Assembly: GCA_039809105.1 (NCBI GenBank)
Contig: JBDHUJ010000037.1
Span: 1-13,381, forward strand
Direction: 5' to 3'
Length of the DNA stretch: 13,381 nucleotides
Source: JBDHUJ01 sp039809105
Lineage (GTDB): Bacteria; Patescibacteriota; Saccharimonadia; Saccharimonadales; UBA4665
Each line of letters starts with the position of its first letter. Within the stretch, counting starts at the first letter, position 1. Under the pieces are notes generated by a model, which ran no database searches, was not told where the DNA came from, and was given only the letters and a program-made list of their open reading frames with translations. Below, one piece after another: positions 1 to 6,820 of this stretch. The translations under genes were made by a program, and so were the position numbers.

Positions 1-99
1 GTAGTCCGGGGAGACAAAGTGAGGAAGATAGGCATAAAGGCCAGCCTGAAGAAAGCGGGCAGGAGTACAGCATACATGGAGTATCTACTGGGGATGTAG
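1..99 (+). CDS. C-terminal tail of an unidentified protein (partial)
   Basis: Frame 1 is open from the window edge for 32 codons and ends at TAG 97-99. The peptide is basic, ends in ...YMEYLLGM, and uses codons like the other genes here (ATA for Ile, AAG for Lys). The gene would converge on the DNA glycosylase that ends at 169. A short GC stem (about 100-104 with 113-117) follows the stop but lacks a T-tract, so it is at best a weak terminator. The stretch is too short to assign a family. It could also be a chance open frame. Confidence 0.4.
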   Translation, partial: VVRGDKVRKIGIKASLKKAGRSTAYMEYLLGM

Positions 100-168
100 G
101 GGCATATGCGATTGCCCTGCTAGTACGCATGATTATACTATAACATACATTTTAAATTAAGTAAATGC

Positions 169-804
169 TTACAGATTAGGGGTGTTGTCGAGGGAGTGCC
201 AGATGTACCACGAGGCGACGGATTCGTAGGGGTGCCAGTGGTTTTGCTCGGCGAGGGCGGTAATCTCATCCGGCGTGGGTGCGTTCTCGAAGCCATATAA
301 AGCGCGGATGCCGTTGCGGATGCCCAGGTCGCCCACCGGCAACACATCGCTGCGACCCATGCAGAACATCAGGAACATGTGCGCTGTCCAAACGCCGATG
401 CCTTTTACCGGCGTGAGCTCAGCGATGACTTCGTCGTTCGTCAGGGAATCCAACCCATCGAACCGCACTTTGCCGTCGACTACGTGCTGCGCCAGGTCTA
501 GGACATATGAAGCTTTGGCGCGCGAAAAGCCTAAGGAGCGCAGCGTTTCGACATCGGTCGTCAAAATCTCGGCCGGAGCAGGGAAGTGGCCGCCGAACAG
601 GTCACGGAAGCGTTGCTCTATGGCACGGGCGGCATGCACGCTCAGCTGCTGGCTGATGATGGCGTCGACCAGCTCCTGGTAGTAGTCGGTGTGCGGGCGG
701 ATGGTGCACGCACCGGCCCGCGCAATCACTGCGCGCAGCACGGCGTCGGCTTCTAAAAGGTGTTTCGCGGCATCCTGGGCCACGGCATCATTTATAATCG
801 GCAT
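169..804 (-). CDS. AlkA-type DNA-3-methyladenine glycosylase (HhH-GPD superfamily)
   Basis: This 211-aa protein should excise alkylated purines (3-methyladenine and similar) from DNA, the first step of base excision repair. It carries the HhH-GPD core: an ISQQLS helix at about 50-55, the helix-hairpin-helix with TPVKGIGVWTAH at 131-142, and the catalytic aspartate in LPVGDLGIR (D159). The family-typical tail PYESVASWYIWHSLD lies at about 192-206. It matches the short AlkA-like form without the N-terminal TBP-like domain of E. coli AlkA. The ATG at 804 is supported by an extended -10 (TGC-TACAAT) on the minus strand at 811-816, only 6 nt upstream. No Shine-Dalgarno is present, so the mRNA is probably leaderless. 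The gene is divergent from the propeller gene at 876. Substrate range cannot be read from sequence. Confidence 0.9.
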   Translation of the reverse strand: MPIINDAVAQDAAKHLLEADAVLRAVIARAGACTIRPHTDYYQELVDAIISQQLSVHAARAIEQRFRDLFGGHFPAPAEILTTDVETLRSLGFSRAKASYVLDLAQHVVDGKVRFDGLDSLTNDEVIAELTPVKGIGVWTAHMFLMFCMGRSDVLPVGDLGIRNGIRALYGFENAPTPDEITALAEQNHWHPYESVASWYIWHSLDNTPNL

Positions 805-810
805 GTCTCA

Positions 811-840
811 ATTGTAGCAACTACCGGTGTTTGCTACACT
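811..840. promoter_or_regulatory. Overlapping divergent promoters on a near-perfect palindrome
   Basis: On the plus strand TTGTAG (812-817), a 17-bp spacer and TACACT (835-840, with TG extension) fit a promoter for the gene at 876. On the minus strand TACAAT (816-811, with TG extension) fits a promoter for the glycosylase at 804, and its -35 would fall at 834-839. Each -10 therefore occupies the other's -35 region. The same DNA is a 26-bp palindrome centred at 825.5: arms TGTAGCAA (813-820) and TTGCTACA (831-838) around ACCGGT, with only two mismatched pairs. Confidence 0.6.
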
Positions 841-875
841 CAGAATAAGTACAAATATAAACGGTAAAGGCGAAT

Positions 876-2678
876 ATGGCGGGCAGTAAAAACAGTGTGA
901 AGCCGGACGACGAAACATTCGTGACGCCAGAAGAAGCGGCCCAAAAGGACGCGGCAGACGAACAGAAAACCGGCGGCCAGAAAAAAGGGGCAGGGCAGGT
1001 TGCAAGACCCGTGTCCGACAACAGATTCAAACGGTTCTTTGCAGCGTACTGGGCAAAGAAGAAATGGACCATTCCGGTTACGATAGCCGGCTTGCTCCTA
1101 GTACTATTCGCCATACCGTTCACCAGGTACGCAATCCTCGGTTTGTTTATAAAAGGCGACGTAGCTATAACCGTTGTCGATAGTAAAACCAACAGCCCGG
1201 TCAGCAGCGCGGCAGTGACGCTGCAAGGTTCCAGCTTTAAAACCGACGCGAATGGCAAGGCCGGCGGCCAGGCAAAACTCGGTAGCGGCACACTGCAGGT
1301 AAGCAAACAGTACTATCAGAACTCTGAACAACCAGTCACGGTCACGATGTCGAAATCGAAAAACGAGTACAAGGTCTCGCTTGTCGCTACGGGCCGCCAA
1401 GTCCCGGTTACGGTCACGAACAAGCTCACGGGTAAGCCGCTCGCCGGTGCGGTGCTAGTCGCTGCCAACACCGAAGCAAAGACTGACAAAAACGGCAAAG
1501 CGACCATAGTGCTGCCGACTACGGCAACTACCCAAAAGGCCAAAATAACGCTGAACGGCTACAATACCCAGGAAGCTGCCATCACCGTGACCGACGCGAC
1601 GATTCCGGCGAATGCATTCGTACTGGTACCTGCAGGCAAGCTCTATTTTCTTTCCAACCAAACCGGCAAAATAGATGTGGTCAAAGCCAACCTGGACGGC
1701 AGCGACCGCCAGACGGTGCTGGCCGGCACGGGCAGCGAAGACCCGAACGACACATCACTGCTGGCTTCGCGCGACTGGAAATACCTGGCGCTGCTGTCGC
1801 GCCGCGCCGGTACGAATCCCAGCGTGTACCTTATAAACACTGCGACGGGTGAATCCAAACCCATGGACGAAGGCGACGCCGCGTTCACCCTCGTCGGCTG
1901 GAGCGACCACACGTTCGTGTTCCAGGCCAACCGCAACGGCTACCAGAACTGGCAGCCGAAAGCCCAGGCGCTCAAAAGCTACAATGCCGAAACCGGCAAG
2001 CTGACGACCGTAGACGAAACGACGGCCGAAGGCTCCAGCCAGTACGACTATGGCTTCACCAATTTCACCGGCATCTACATCCTGAAAAACGAGCTGGTGT
2101 ATGCCAAAAACTGGTACAGCAGCTACTATACGAACCATCTGAATGGCAAAAGCGCCGACCTGGTGAGCGTACACCCGGATGGCAGCGCCAAAAAGACGGT
2201 CAAAAGCTTCGCCATACCCGATGGCCAGCAGTATTATGCCGTAAACCTTTCGCTGTACGAACCATACGGTGTGTATGTCCAGGTGCCGAAGGGCAACAAT
2301 GCCGGCAATACGTACTACGAATACGAGAATGGCGCGCTGACGGCCAAGCCGGACGTCACCGACGAGACCTTTAGCAAGCCGTACCCGACATATATCATTT
2401 CGCCGAGCGGCAAGTACACCTTGTGGACCGATGAGCGCGATGGCAAAAACGTCCTGTTCGTCGGCGATGAAGACGGGGAGCACCCTCGGCAAATCGCCAG
2501 CCTGAGCGAATACTACCAGTACGGTTGGTATACCGACGACTATTTGCTGGTTTCGAAAGACGACAGCGAGCTGTACATCTTGCCGGCCGATGGCAGTACT
2601 GCGCCGCAGAAGATAACCGATTACTACAAGCCGCCTATTAGCTATCGGGGGTATGGGGGTGGCTATGGCGGGTATTAG
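876..2678 (+). CDS. Membrane-anchored protein with two Ig-like/PEGA-like domains and a TolB/WD40-like propeller
   Basis: 600 aa, function unknown. Residues 1-60 form a charged, disordered cytoplasmic tail. A Lys-rich stop precedes one TM helix at about 64-91. Two beta-sandwich repeats of the carboxypeptidase-regulatory/PEGA type follow at about 95-169 and 174-250; both carry the pattern V.D(S/K)...PV.GA.V....T..NGKA. From about 254 to 590 runs a propeller-like region with repeated blade motifs such as LDGSDRQT, NTATGESKP and LWTDERDGK, as in TolB or DPP-IV N-terminal propellers. The last residues are Tyr/Gly-rich (YRGYGGGYGGY). Topology should be N-in with the propeller outside the cell. No catalytic domain was seen, so a binding or adhesion role is an inference. 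AAAGG at 866-870 can serve as SD for the ATG at 876. A paralogue follows at 2981. Confidence 0.85.
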   Translation: MAGSKNSVKPDDETFVTPEEAAQKDAADEQKTGGQKKGAGQVARPVSDNRFKRFFAAYWAKKKWTIPVTIAGLLLVLFAIPFTRYAILGLFIKGDVAITVVDSKTNSPVSSAAVTLQGSSFKTDANGKAGGQAKLGSGTLQVSKQYYQNSEQPVTVTMSKSKNEYKVSLVATGRQVPVTVTNKLTGKPLAGAVLVAANTEAKTDKNGKATIVLPTTATTQKAKITLNGYNTQEAAITVTDATIPANAFVLVPAGKLYFLSNQTGKIDVVKANLDGSDRQTVLAGTGSEDPNDTSLLASRDWKYLALLSRRAGTNPSVYLINTATGESKPMDEGDAAFTLVGWSDHTFVFQANRNGYQNWQPKAQALKSYNAETGKLTTVDETTAEGSSQYDYGFTNFTGIYILKNELVYAKNWYSSYYTNHLNGKSADLVSVHPDGSAKKTVKSFAIPDGQQYYAVNLSLYEPYGVYVQVPKGNNAGNTYYEYENGALTAKPDVTDETFSKPYPTYIISPSGKYTLWTDERDGKNVLFVGDEDGEHPRQIASLSEYYQYGWYTDDYLLVSKDDSELYILPADGSTAPQKITDYYKPPISYRGYGGGYGGY

Positions 2679-2684
2679 TAACTA

Positions 2685-2781
2685 GGGAAGGGCTTGCCCT
2701 TCCCAATTCTTTTCGAAGTGAATTCGAAAAGAATCTCCCTTCCCCTAAAGCTCGGGCTTACGTCCTCGTTCGCTTCGCTCA
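2685..2781. repeat. Palindromic repeat unit, copy 1
   Basis: The unit holds a perfect 9-bp hairpin (GGGAAGGGC 2685-2693, GCCCTTCCC 2696-2704) and a second perfect 12-bp hairpin (ATTCTTTTCGAA 2706-2717, TTCGAAAAGAAT 2723-2734, loop GTGAA). A pyrimidine block CCCTTCCC (2737-2744) can also pair with the first arm. A tail runs from about 2747 to 2781. It starts 6 nt after the stop of the propeller gene and could act as a transcription terminator. The second copy follows after 9 nt. Confidence 0.85.
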
Positions 2782-2790
2782 ATAGTTTCA

Positions 2791-2886
2791 GGGAGGGGCT
2801 TGCCCCTCCCGAACTTATCTCGAAGTGAATTCGAGATAAGTTCCCCTCCCCCTGAAGCTCGGCTGCCGCCTCGTTCGCTTTGCTCA
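2791..2886. repeat. Palindromic repeat unit, copy 2
   Basis: Same layout as copy 1: a hairpin GGGAGGGGC (2791-2799)/GCCCCTCCC (2802-2810), then a 14-bp hairpin with arms 2811-2824 and 2830-2843 around the same GTGAA loop. A pyrimidine block CCCCTCCC (2843-2850) and a similar tail to 2886 follow. Stem bases that differ from copy 1 differ on both sides, so pairing is kept. Confidence 0.85.
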
Positions 2887-2951
2887 TTTAAAGGGTGCCA
2901 TTAAATCCTCGGCTAGTTCGAGCATTTTTGTCGGTAGACGGCTGTAAATTC

Positions 2952-2972
2952 TGCTACAATAGCACGTAAGGA
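2952..2972 (+). promoter_or_regulatory. Extended -10 and Shine-Dalgarno of the second propeller gene
   Basis: TGC-TACAAT at 2952-2960 is a good extended -10; no convincing -35 lies at 17-18 bp. AAGGA at 2968-2972, 8 nt before the ATG at 2981, is a clear SD. So this paralogue seems to have its own promoter downstream of the repeats and to be translated with an SD. Confidence 0.6.
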
Positions 2973-2980
2973 TAAGCGAA

Positions 2981-4888
2981 ATGCCAGAACCAGATTCATC
3001 TGCCCCCGACGACAAGATGGCTGAAGAGCGCGTCAAGCGCATGATGGAGCCGAACTCCCGGTCTGCGCCGCAAAGCCCGGCCGATAGCGCTGCTGACGAC
3101 CAGGGCTCTTCTGTGCTGCAGCCGCCTGTTATCGAAACTCCCGAAAATCCCGCTTCAGACGACGATGTCGACAAACTGCTGAACGGTTCCGGGAGCGTCG
3201 GCGCTGACGGCAAAGCCGAAGACGCCGTCGTGGATGACATCGTGCGGAACGAAGGCGACGAAGCACTCGAGGCGCAGGATAAGGTAGCGCGCCAGAACAA
3301 CGTCGTCATGAAGCCGAAGCTCTGGGAACGGCTCAAAAACGACTGGAGTGACTGGTGGGACGACCCGCGGAAGCGGTACATAAGCTTGGGTGTTATCGGC
3401 ATCTTGCTGATTTGTGTGTTCCTGTTCCCGGCCAGCCGGGCGTTCATGCTGAATCTCGTCGGCATGCGTGGCACCGTGACGGTGCAGGTGCTCGACAGCA
3501 AGACCACGTTGCCACTGACCGGTGCGGACGTGACTATCTCCGGCCAAACTGCTGCTACGAACGACCAGGGCAAAGCTACGGTGCAGCATGTGAAACTAGG
3601 AACCCAGCAGCTTTCTGTCCGCAAGACAGCCTTTGCGGACGTCAACGAGCCGGTGACCATAAAAACCGGTTCCCAGACAGTGCCGAACGTGTCCCTGAAG
3701 CCGACCGGCATGCAATTCAGCTTCCTGGTTGTCGACAGTCTTACGGGCAAACCGATTGCCAGCGCCGAAGTCGCCAGCGGCAGCGCCAGCGCACTCAGCG
3801 ACAAGGCAGGCAAGGTGCTCCTGACGGCCCCGCCGACCACCAACAGCCGTCTGGATATAGCGGTCAGCGCCAAGGGCTATCGGACGGAAAAAGTGAAATT
3901 CCGCACCGATTCCAAAGGCGCCACCACAGTCGAGCTCATACCTGCCGGCAAGGACGTCTTCGTTTCGAAAGAAGCAGGCAAATACGACCTATACGCGGCT
4001 GACCTGGACGGCAAAAACCGCAAAGTCATCCTGGCAGCCACCGGTACCGAGACCGCCAACCTGACACTCAGTGTCAGCCCTGACGGCCAGAAAGCGGCAT
4101 TAGTTTCGACGCGCGACAACCAAAAGAACGCACAAGGTTACTTGCTCAGCACGCTTACTATAGTGAATACCGACGGTAGCAGCAGCCAGACCGTGGAGCA
4201 TGCCGAAGACATTACCCTGCTCGGCTGGTCCGGCACCAAACTCGTCTACGGCCAGACGGTGGCCGGTGCCAGCGCCGCCAACCCAAACAGGCAGAAAATA
4301 ATCGTCTACGACACGAACGGCGGCAAGAAACTGCCGCTGGCCAGCGCCAATTATTTCAACGGCAGTGAACTCGTAGGCAGTAACGTTTACTACGCAGTCG
4401 CTTCGAGCGACGGTGGTGCAGCCGGTAGTTTCAACAAGATTGCGGTGGACGGCACCGGCAAACAGATTCTGGCGAACCAAGAGCAGTGGACTGTGCTGCG
4501 TACGGCGTATGACGCCCTGAATGTCCAGTCGGCTTCCGGTGCCTGGCAGACATATACCATAGGTGGCAGTCTGAAGCCCGGCACGGCGCCGGCCAGCCTC
4601 AGCGACCGCGTGTATGCCGACAATTCCGATGCCTCGAAGAGCTTGTGGGTCGACCAGCGCGACGGCAAAGGAACGCTGCTGAGCTATGACACCAAGGCAA
4701 AAAAGGACACGACGCTGACCGCGCAGGCCGGACTCACCTACCCTGTCCGCTGGATGAGCGACACGACCGTGGTGTACCGTGTGGCCACGCAGAAAGAAAC
4801 GGCCGATTATGTCATGAGCACCGCCGGCGGCCAGCCGAAAAAGATTACCGATGTGACAGCCACGTCCAGTACAACCCAGCTGCGCTAG
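2981..4888 (+). CDS. Membrane-anchored Ig-like/PEGA-like plus propeller protein, paralogue of the upstream gene
   Basis: 635 aa, function unknown, with the same domain order as the 876-2678 product. The acidic, low-complexity N-terminal tail is longer (about 1-115), then come a Trp-rich juxtamembrane stretch (LWERLKNDWSDWWDD) and one TM helix at about 133-155. Two beta-sandwich repeats lie at about 163-240 and 244-321; motifs such as VVDSLTGKPIASAEV parallel the upstream protein. A propeller-like region starts near 323, with DLDGKNRKVILAATGTE matching NLDGSDRQTVLAGTGSE of the paralogue, and LWVDQRDGK matching LWTDERDGK. Identity is clear in motifs but low overall, so the duplication looks old. 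The Tyr/Gly tail of the first protein is missing here. Predicted to be anchored with the propeller outside the cell. Confidence 0.85.
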   Translation: MPEPDSSAPDDKMAEERVKRMMEPNSRSAPQSPADSAADDQGSSVLQPPVIETPENPASDDDVDKLLNGSGSVGADGKAEDAVVDDIVRNEGDEALEAQDKVARQNNVVMKPKLWERLKNDWSDWWDDPRKRYISLGVIGILLICVFLFPASRAFMLNLVGMRGTVTVQVLDSKTTLPLTGADVTISGQTAATNDQGKATVQHVKLGTQQLSVRKTAFADVNEPVTIKTGSQTVPNVSLKPTGMQFSFLVVDSLTGKPIASAEVASGSASALSDKAGKVLLTAPPTTNSRLDIAVSAKGYRTEKVKFRTDSKGATTVELIPAGKDVFVSKEAGKYDLYAADLDGKNRKVILAATGTETANLTLSVSPDGQKAALVSTRDNQKNAQGYLLSTLTIVNTDGSSSQTVEHAEDITLLGWSGTKLVYGQTVAGASAANPNRQKIIVYDTNGGKKLPLASANYFNGSELVGSNVYYAVASSDGGAAGSFNKIAVDGTGKQILANQEQWTVLRTAYDALNVQSASGAWQTYTIGGSLKPGTAPASLSDRVYADNSDASKSLWVDQRDGKGTLLSYDTKAKKDTTLTAQAGLTYPVRWMSDTTVVYRVATQKETADYVMSTAGGQPKKITDVTATSSTTQLR

Positions 4889-4896
4889 GCATTGTC

Positions 4897-4913
4897 CGGA
4901 ATACACCATTCCG
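4897..4913 (+). terminator. Weak hairpin after the second propeller gene
   Basis: CGGAAT (4897-4902) and ATTCCG (4908-4913) form a 6-bp stem 8 nt after the stop codon. There is no T-tract, so terminator function is uncertain. Confidence 0.25.
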
Positions 4914-4919
4914 ACTAAT

Positions 4920-5045
4920 CGTTCACCTTTCACTATTTACCGTTCACCATACATTCACCATGAACCGTTTACCGTGAATACCGTCCGCACGGTTAACGGT
5001 AAAAGGATAACGCACGGTGAATGGAAAATGGTAAACGGTAAACGG
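4920..5045. repeat. Heptad-periodic imperfect inverted repeat
   Basis: The left arm (4920-4979) is made of 7-nt units of the form CNTTYAC, for example CGTTCAC at 4920 and again at 4941, with one irregular 11-nt unit at 4948-4958. The right arm (4991-5045) is made of units of the form GGTAAAC, for example two adjacent exact copies at 5030-5043, with one 4-nt interruption at 5012-5015. The right units are the reverse complement of the left type. The tip is ACCGT (4980-4984)/ACGGT (4989-4993). The 208 nt between the propeller gene and mutY hold this element and the mutY promoter, and no gene. Confidence 0.8.
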
Positions 5046-5060
5046 CTTTCCGGAAACACG

Positions 5061-5090
5061 TTAGGCACTGCGCAAAAGAGCCAGTATCAT
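5061..5090 (+). promoter_or_regulatory. mutY promoter
   Basis: TTAGGC (5061-5066), an 18-bp spacer and TATCAT (5085-5090). The -10 ends 6 nt before the ATG at 5097, which implies a leaderless or almost leaderless mRNA. Confidence 0.5.
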
Positions 5091-5096
5091 AGAGGC

Positions 5097-5918
5097 ATGG
5101 AGATTGACCGGGCGCAACAAGCGTCATTTCTAGAGGTATTGTGGGACTATTACGCCCGGAACGGGCGGGGCGCGTTGCCATGGCGGCAGCCCGAGCCAGA
5201 CGGCACGTTCGACCCGTACAAAATCCTGGTCAGCGAACTGATGTTGCAACAGACGCAGGTAGGCCGGGTGGTTCCGAAGTACGAGCAGTTTTTGCAGCGA
5301 TTTCCAACGGTACATGCGTTGGCCGTGGCTGGGCTGGGTGATGTGCTGCGTGCCTGGCAGGGTCTGGGCTACAACCGGCGTGCTAAGTTCTTGTGGCAAA
5401 CGGCACAAATAGTTGACAACCTCAAGTATTTTCCGGATACACTGGACGGGCTGGTGAAACTGCCCGGTATCGGCAAAAACACCGCTGGCGCTGTTCTGGC
5501 ATACGCCTTCAACCAGCCTGCCCTGTTCGTTGAAACCAATGTTCGAACTGTGTACATACATCATTTCTTTGCCGACCGGACCGACATAGACGACAAGGAA
5601 GTGATAGTGCTCTTGGAGCAGACGCTCGACCATGAGCAGGCGCGTGAATTCTACTGGGCGCTGATGGATTACGGCAGCCACCTGAAGGCAACGGTCGGCA
5701 ACCTCAGCCGGTCGAGCAAGCACTTCACGAAGCAATCGGCCTTTCATGGCTCTCGCCGGCAAATCCGTGGCCAGGTTCTGCGGCTGCTTGGCACGGGCCC
5801 GAAAACTGCCAGTGAACTTGGTGTGTCAATCTCCGACGAACGGCTGCCGGAGGTGCTTGCAGAACTTGTCGCCGAACAGCTCATCACAGAAAAGCACGAG
5901 CACTATAGCTTAGACTAA
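5097..5918 (+). CDS. mutY: A/G-specific adenine DNA glycosylase, cysteine-free form
   Basis: 273 aa. MutY enzymes remove adenine mispaired with 8-oxoguanine or guanine. Visible motifs: ALPWR (26-30), SELMLQQTQV with the catalytic-type Glu (E47), the helix-hairpin-helix LPGIGKNTAGAV (122-133), and VETNVR at 145-150 where MutY usually has DGNV. E146 therefore stands at the position of the catalytic Asp. After MDYGSHLKA (190-198) the four-Cys iron-sulfur motif is absent, and the whole protein has no cysteine. Residues about 223-273 look like a small winged-helix domain instead of the usual NUDIX-like 8-oxoG domain. A longer reading from 4974 is rejected because its first 41 codons run through the heptad repeat and past the promoter. 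The family is certain at superfamily level; adenine specificity is inferred. Confidence 0.85.
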   Translation: MEIDRAQQASFLEVLWDYYARNGRGALPWRQPEPDGTFDPYKILVSELMLQQTQVGRVVPKYEQFLQRFPTVHALAVAGLGDVLRAWQGLGYNRRAKFLWQTAQIVDNLKYFPDTLDGLVKLPGIGKNTAGAVLAYAFNQPALFVETNVRTVYIHHFFADRTDIDDKEVIVLLEQTLDHEQAREFYWALMDYGSHLKATVGNLSRSSKHFTKQSAFHGSRRQIRGQVLRLLGTGPKTASELGVSISDERLPEVLAELVAEQLITEKHEHYSLD

Positions 5919-5921
5919 TGG

Positions 5922-5927
5922 TATACT
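5922..5927 (+). promoter_or_regulatory. -10 box of the small tail-anchored protein gene
   Basis: TATACT lies 10 nt before the ATG at 5938, in the 19-nt gap after mutY. No SD and no good -35 are seen. It may give a second, short-leader transcript inside the mutY operon. Confidence 0.4.
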
Positions 5928-5937
5928 AGATAGTAAT

Positions 5938-6225
5938 ATGAACAACGAAAAACCGATTGAACAAACAACACCGGAGGCCGCTGCGCCGGCTGGTGAGCCT
6001 CGGGCCGACCCGGCGGCAGCTGCCGGACAGGCTGACCAGGCTGCATCCGCCGAACCCGCCGCCGCGACACGGCAGGACGAAGCAGCCGTAAAAGAGGAGC
6101 CAAAGCCCGCCAAACCGACCACCCCACCGAAGCAGAGCAATCTGCCGGTCGGCTTTATAGCCACAGGCCTCCTGGTGCTCGCCGTGCTTGCGGGCCTGGC
6201 CTACATGGCCTATTCGAACCATTAG
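5938..6225 (+). CDS. Small Ala/Pro/Glu-rich tail-anchored membrane protein
   Basis: 95 aa, no recognised family. Residues 1-68 are low complexity, rich in Ala, Pro and Glu, and surely disordered. One hydrophobic helix follows at about 70-91 (PVGFIATGLLVLAVLAGLAYM) with only a few residues after it. This predicts a C-terminal membrane anchor with the tail in the cytoplasm. It lies 19 nt after mutY and 1 nt before tsaC, so it is probably co-transcribed. Part of the anchor (VGFIA) and the 17 nt encoding it (6147-6163) recur in the C-terminal anchor of the 7337-9202 protein. Confidence 0.7.
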   Translation: MNNEKPIEQTTPEAAAPAGEPRADPAAAAGQADQAASAEPAAATRQDEAAVKEEPKPAKPTTPPKQSNLPVGFIATGLLVLAVLAGLAYMAYSNH

Positions 6226-6226
6226 T

Positions 6227-6820
6227 ATGTACAATTTTTCTTCAGTTACCGATACCGGACTCGTATCGCTGCTCAAAAGTGGCGCTGTGGGCGTGTTGCC
6301 GACAGATACGGTGTATGGCTTGGTGTGTCGCGCGGCCGACCCGGCGGCTGCCGAGCGGCTCTATGCGCTCAAAAACCGCGAAAACAAACCGGGCACCATC
6401 ATCGCTGGTAAGCTGCAGCAGCTCATCGACCTCGGCATCCGCGCCCGCTATCTGAAAGCGGTCGAAGGGTTTTGGCCGAACCCGCTGAGCGTGGTCATAC
6501 CGTGCGGTGACGATTTGGCGTATCTGCACCAGGGCCAACATTCGTTGGCGGTGCGTATACCGGCCGATGACACGTTGCGCGAACTGCTGGCACAGACCGG
6601 CCCGTTGCTTACTAGCAGCGCCAACCTGCCCGGCGAACCGACTGCGACGACTATCGCCGAGGCCAAGAAAGTGTTCGGTAAAAAGGTGGACTTTTACGTC
6701 GATGGTGGGCCCATAACCGACCACCAACCTTCCACTGTCATCCGCATAGTCGACGACGCCATTGAGATTCTGCGCCCAGGAGCTGTTATAATCGACGAAA
6801 ACGGGAGGATTACCAAATGA
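6227..6820 (+). CDS. tsaC: L-threonylcarbamoyladenylate synthase (TsaC/YrdC family)
   Basis: 197 aa. It should make threonylcarbamoyl-AMP from threonine, bicarbonate and ATP, the donor for the t6A37 modification of ANN-decoding tRNAs. Family motifs are clear: GVLPTDTVYGL (22-32), LYALKNRENKPG (45-56), LAVRIP (107-112), PLLTSSANLPG (126-136) and STVIRI (169-174). The length fits the short TsaC form without the extra Sua5 domain. The ATG at 6227 is chosen over an upstream in-frame ATG at 6188, because it starts 1 nt after the preceding stop and begins at the usual point of the family; this also suggests translational coupling. Its end overlaps the next gene by ATGA. Partner genes tsaB, tsaD and tsaE are not in the window. 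Confidence 0.92.
   Translation: MYNFSSVTDTGLVSLLKSGAVGVLPTDTVYGLVCRAADPAAAERLYALKNRENKPGTIIAGKLQQLIDLGIRARYLKAVEGFWPNPLSVVIPCGDDLAYLHQGQHSLAVRIPADDTLRELLAQTGPLLTSSANLPGEPTATTIAEAKKVFGKKVDFYVDGGPITDHQPSTVIRIVDDAIEILRPGAVIIDENGRITK
6762..6792 (+). promoter_or_regulatory. Internal promoter for the MazG-like gene
   Basis: TTGAGA (6762-6767) and a consensus TATAAT (6787-6792), with TG at 6784-6785, separated by 19 bp, inside the 3' end of tsaC. The next gene also has a strong SD (GGGAGG, about 6803-6808), 8 nt from its ATG. Confidence 0.5.

Noticed and set aside
1755..2492. 245-codon open frame on the minus strand opposite the first propeller gene
   Set aside because: No family motifs or start signals; it mirrors the propeller codons.
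2675..2887. 70-codon open frame on the minus strand over the tandem palindromes
   Set aside because: It is made wholly of the two repeat copies, repeats its own peptide, and has no SD or promoter; the stems explain the sequence better.
2884..3873. 329-codon open frame on the minus strand opposite the second propeller gene
   Set aside because: Ser/Leu/Thr-rich shadow of the coding strand; the plus strand has SD, promoter, TM and domain repeats.
4974..5096. Longer N terminus for MutY starting at 4974
   Set aside because: The added 41 codons are translated heptad repeat, lie upstream of the -10 at 5085-5090, and have no counterpart in the family, which starts close to the ALPWR motif.
6188..6226. 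Earlier start of TsaC at 6188
   Set aside because: It would overlap the TM-coding end of the preceding gene, and the added residues have no family match; the ATG at 6227 directly follows the stop.
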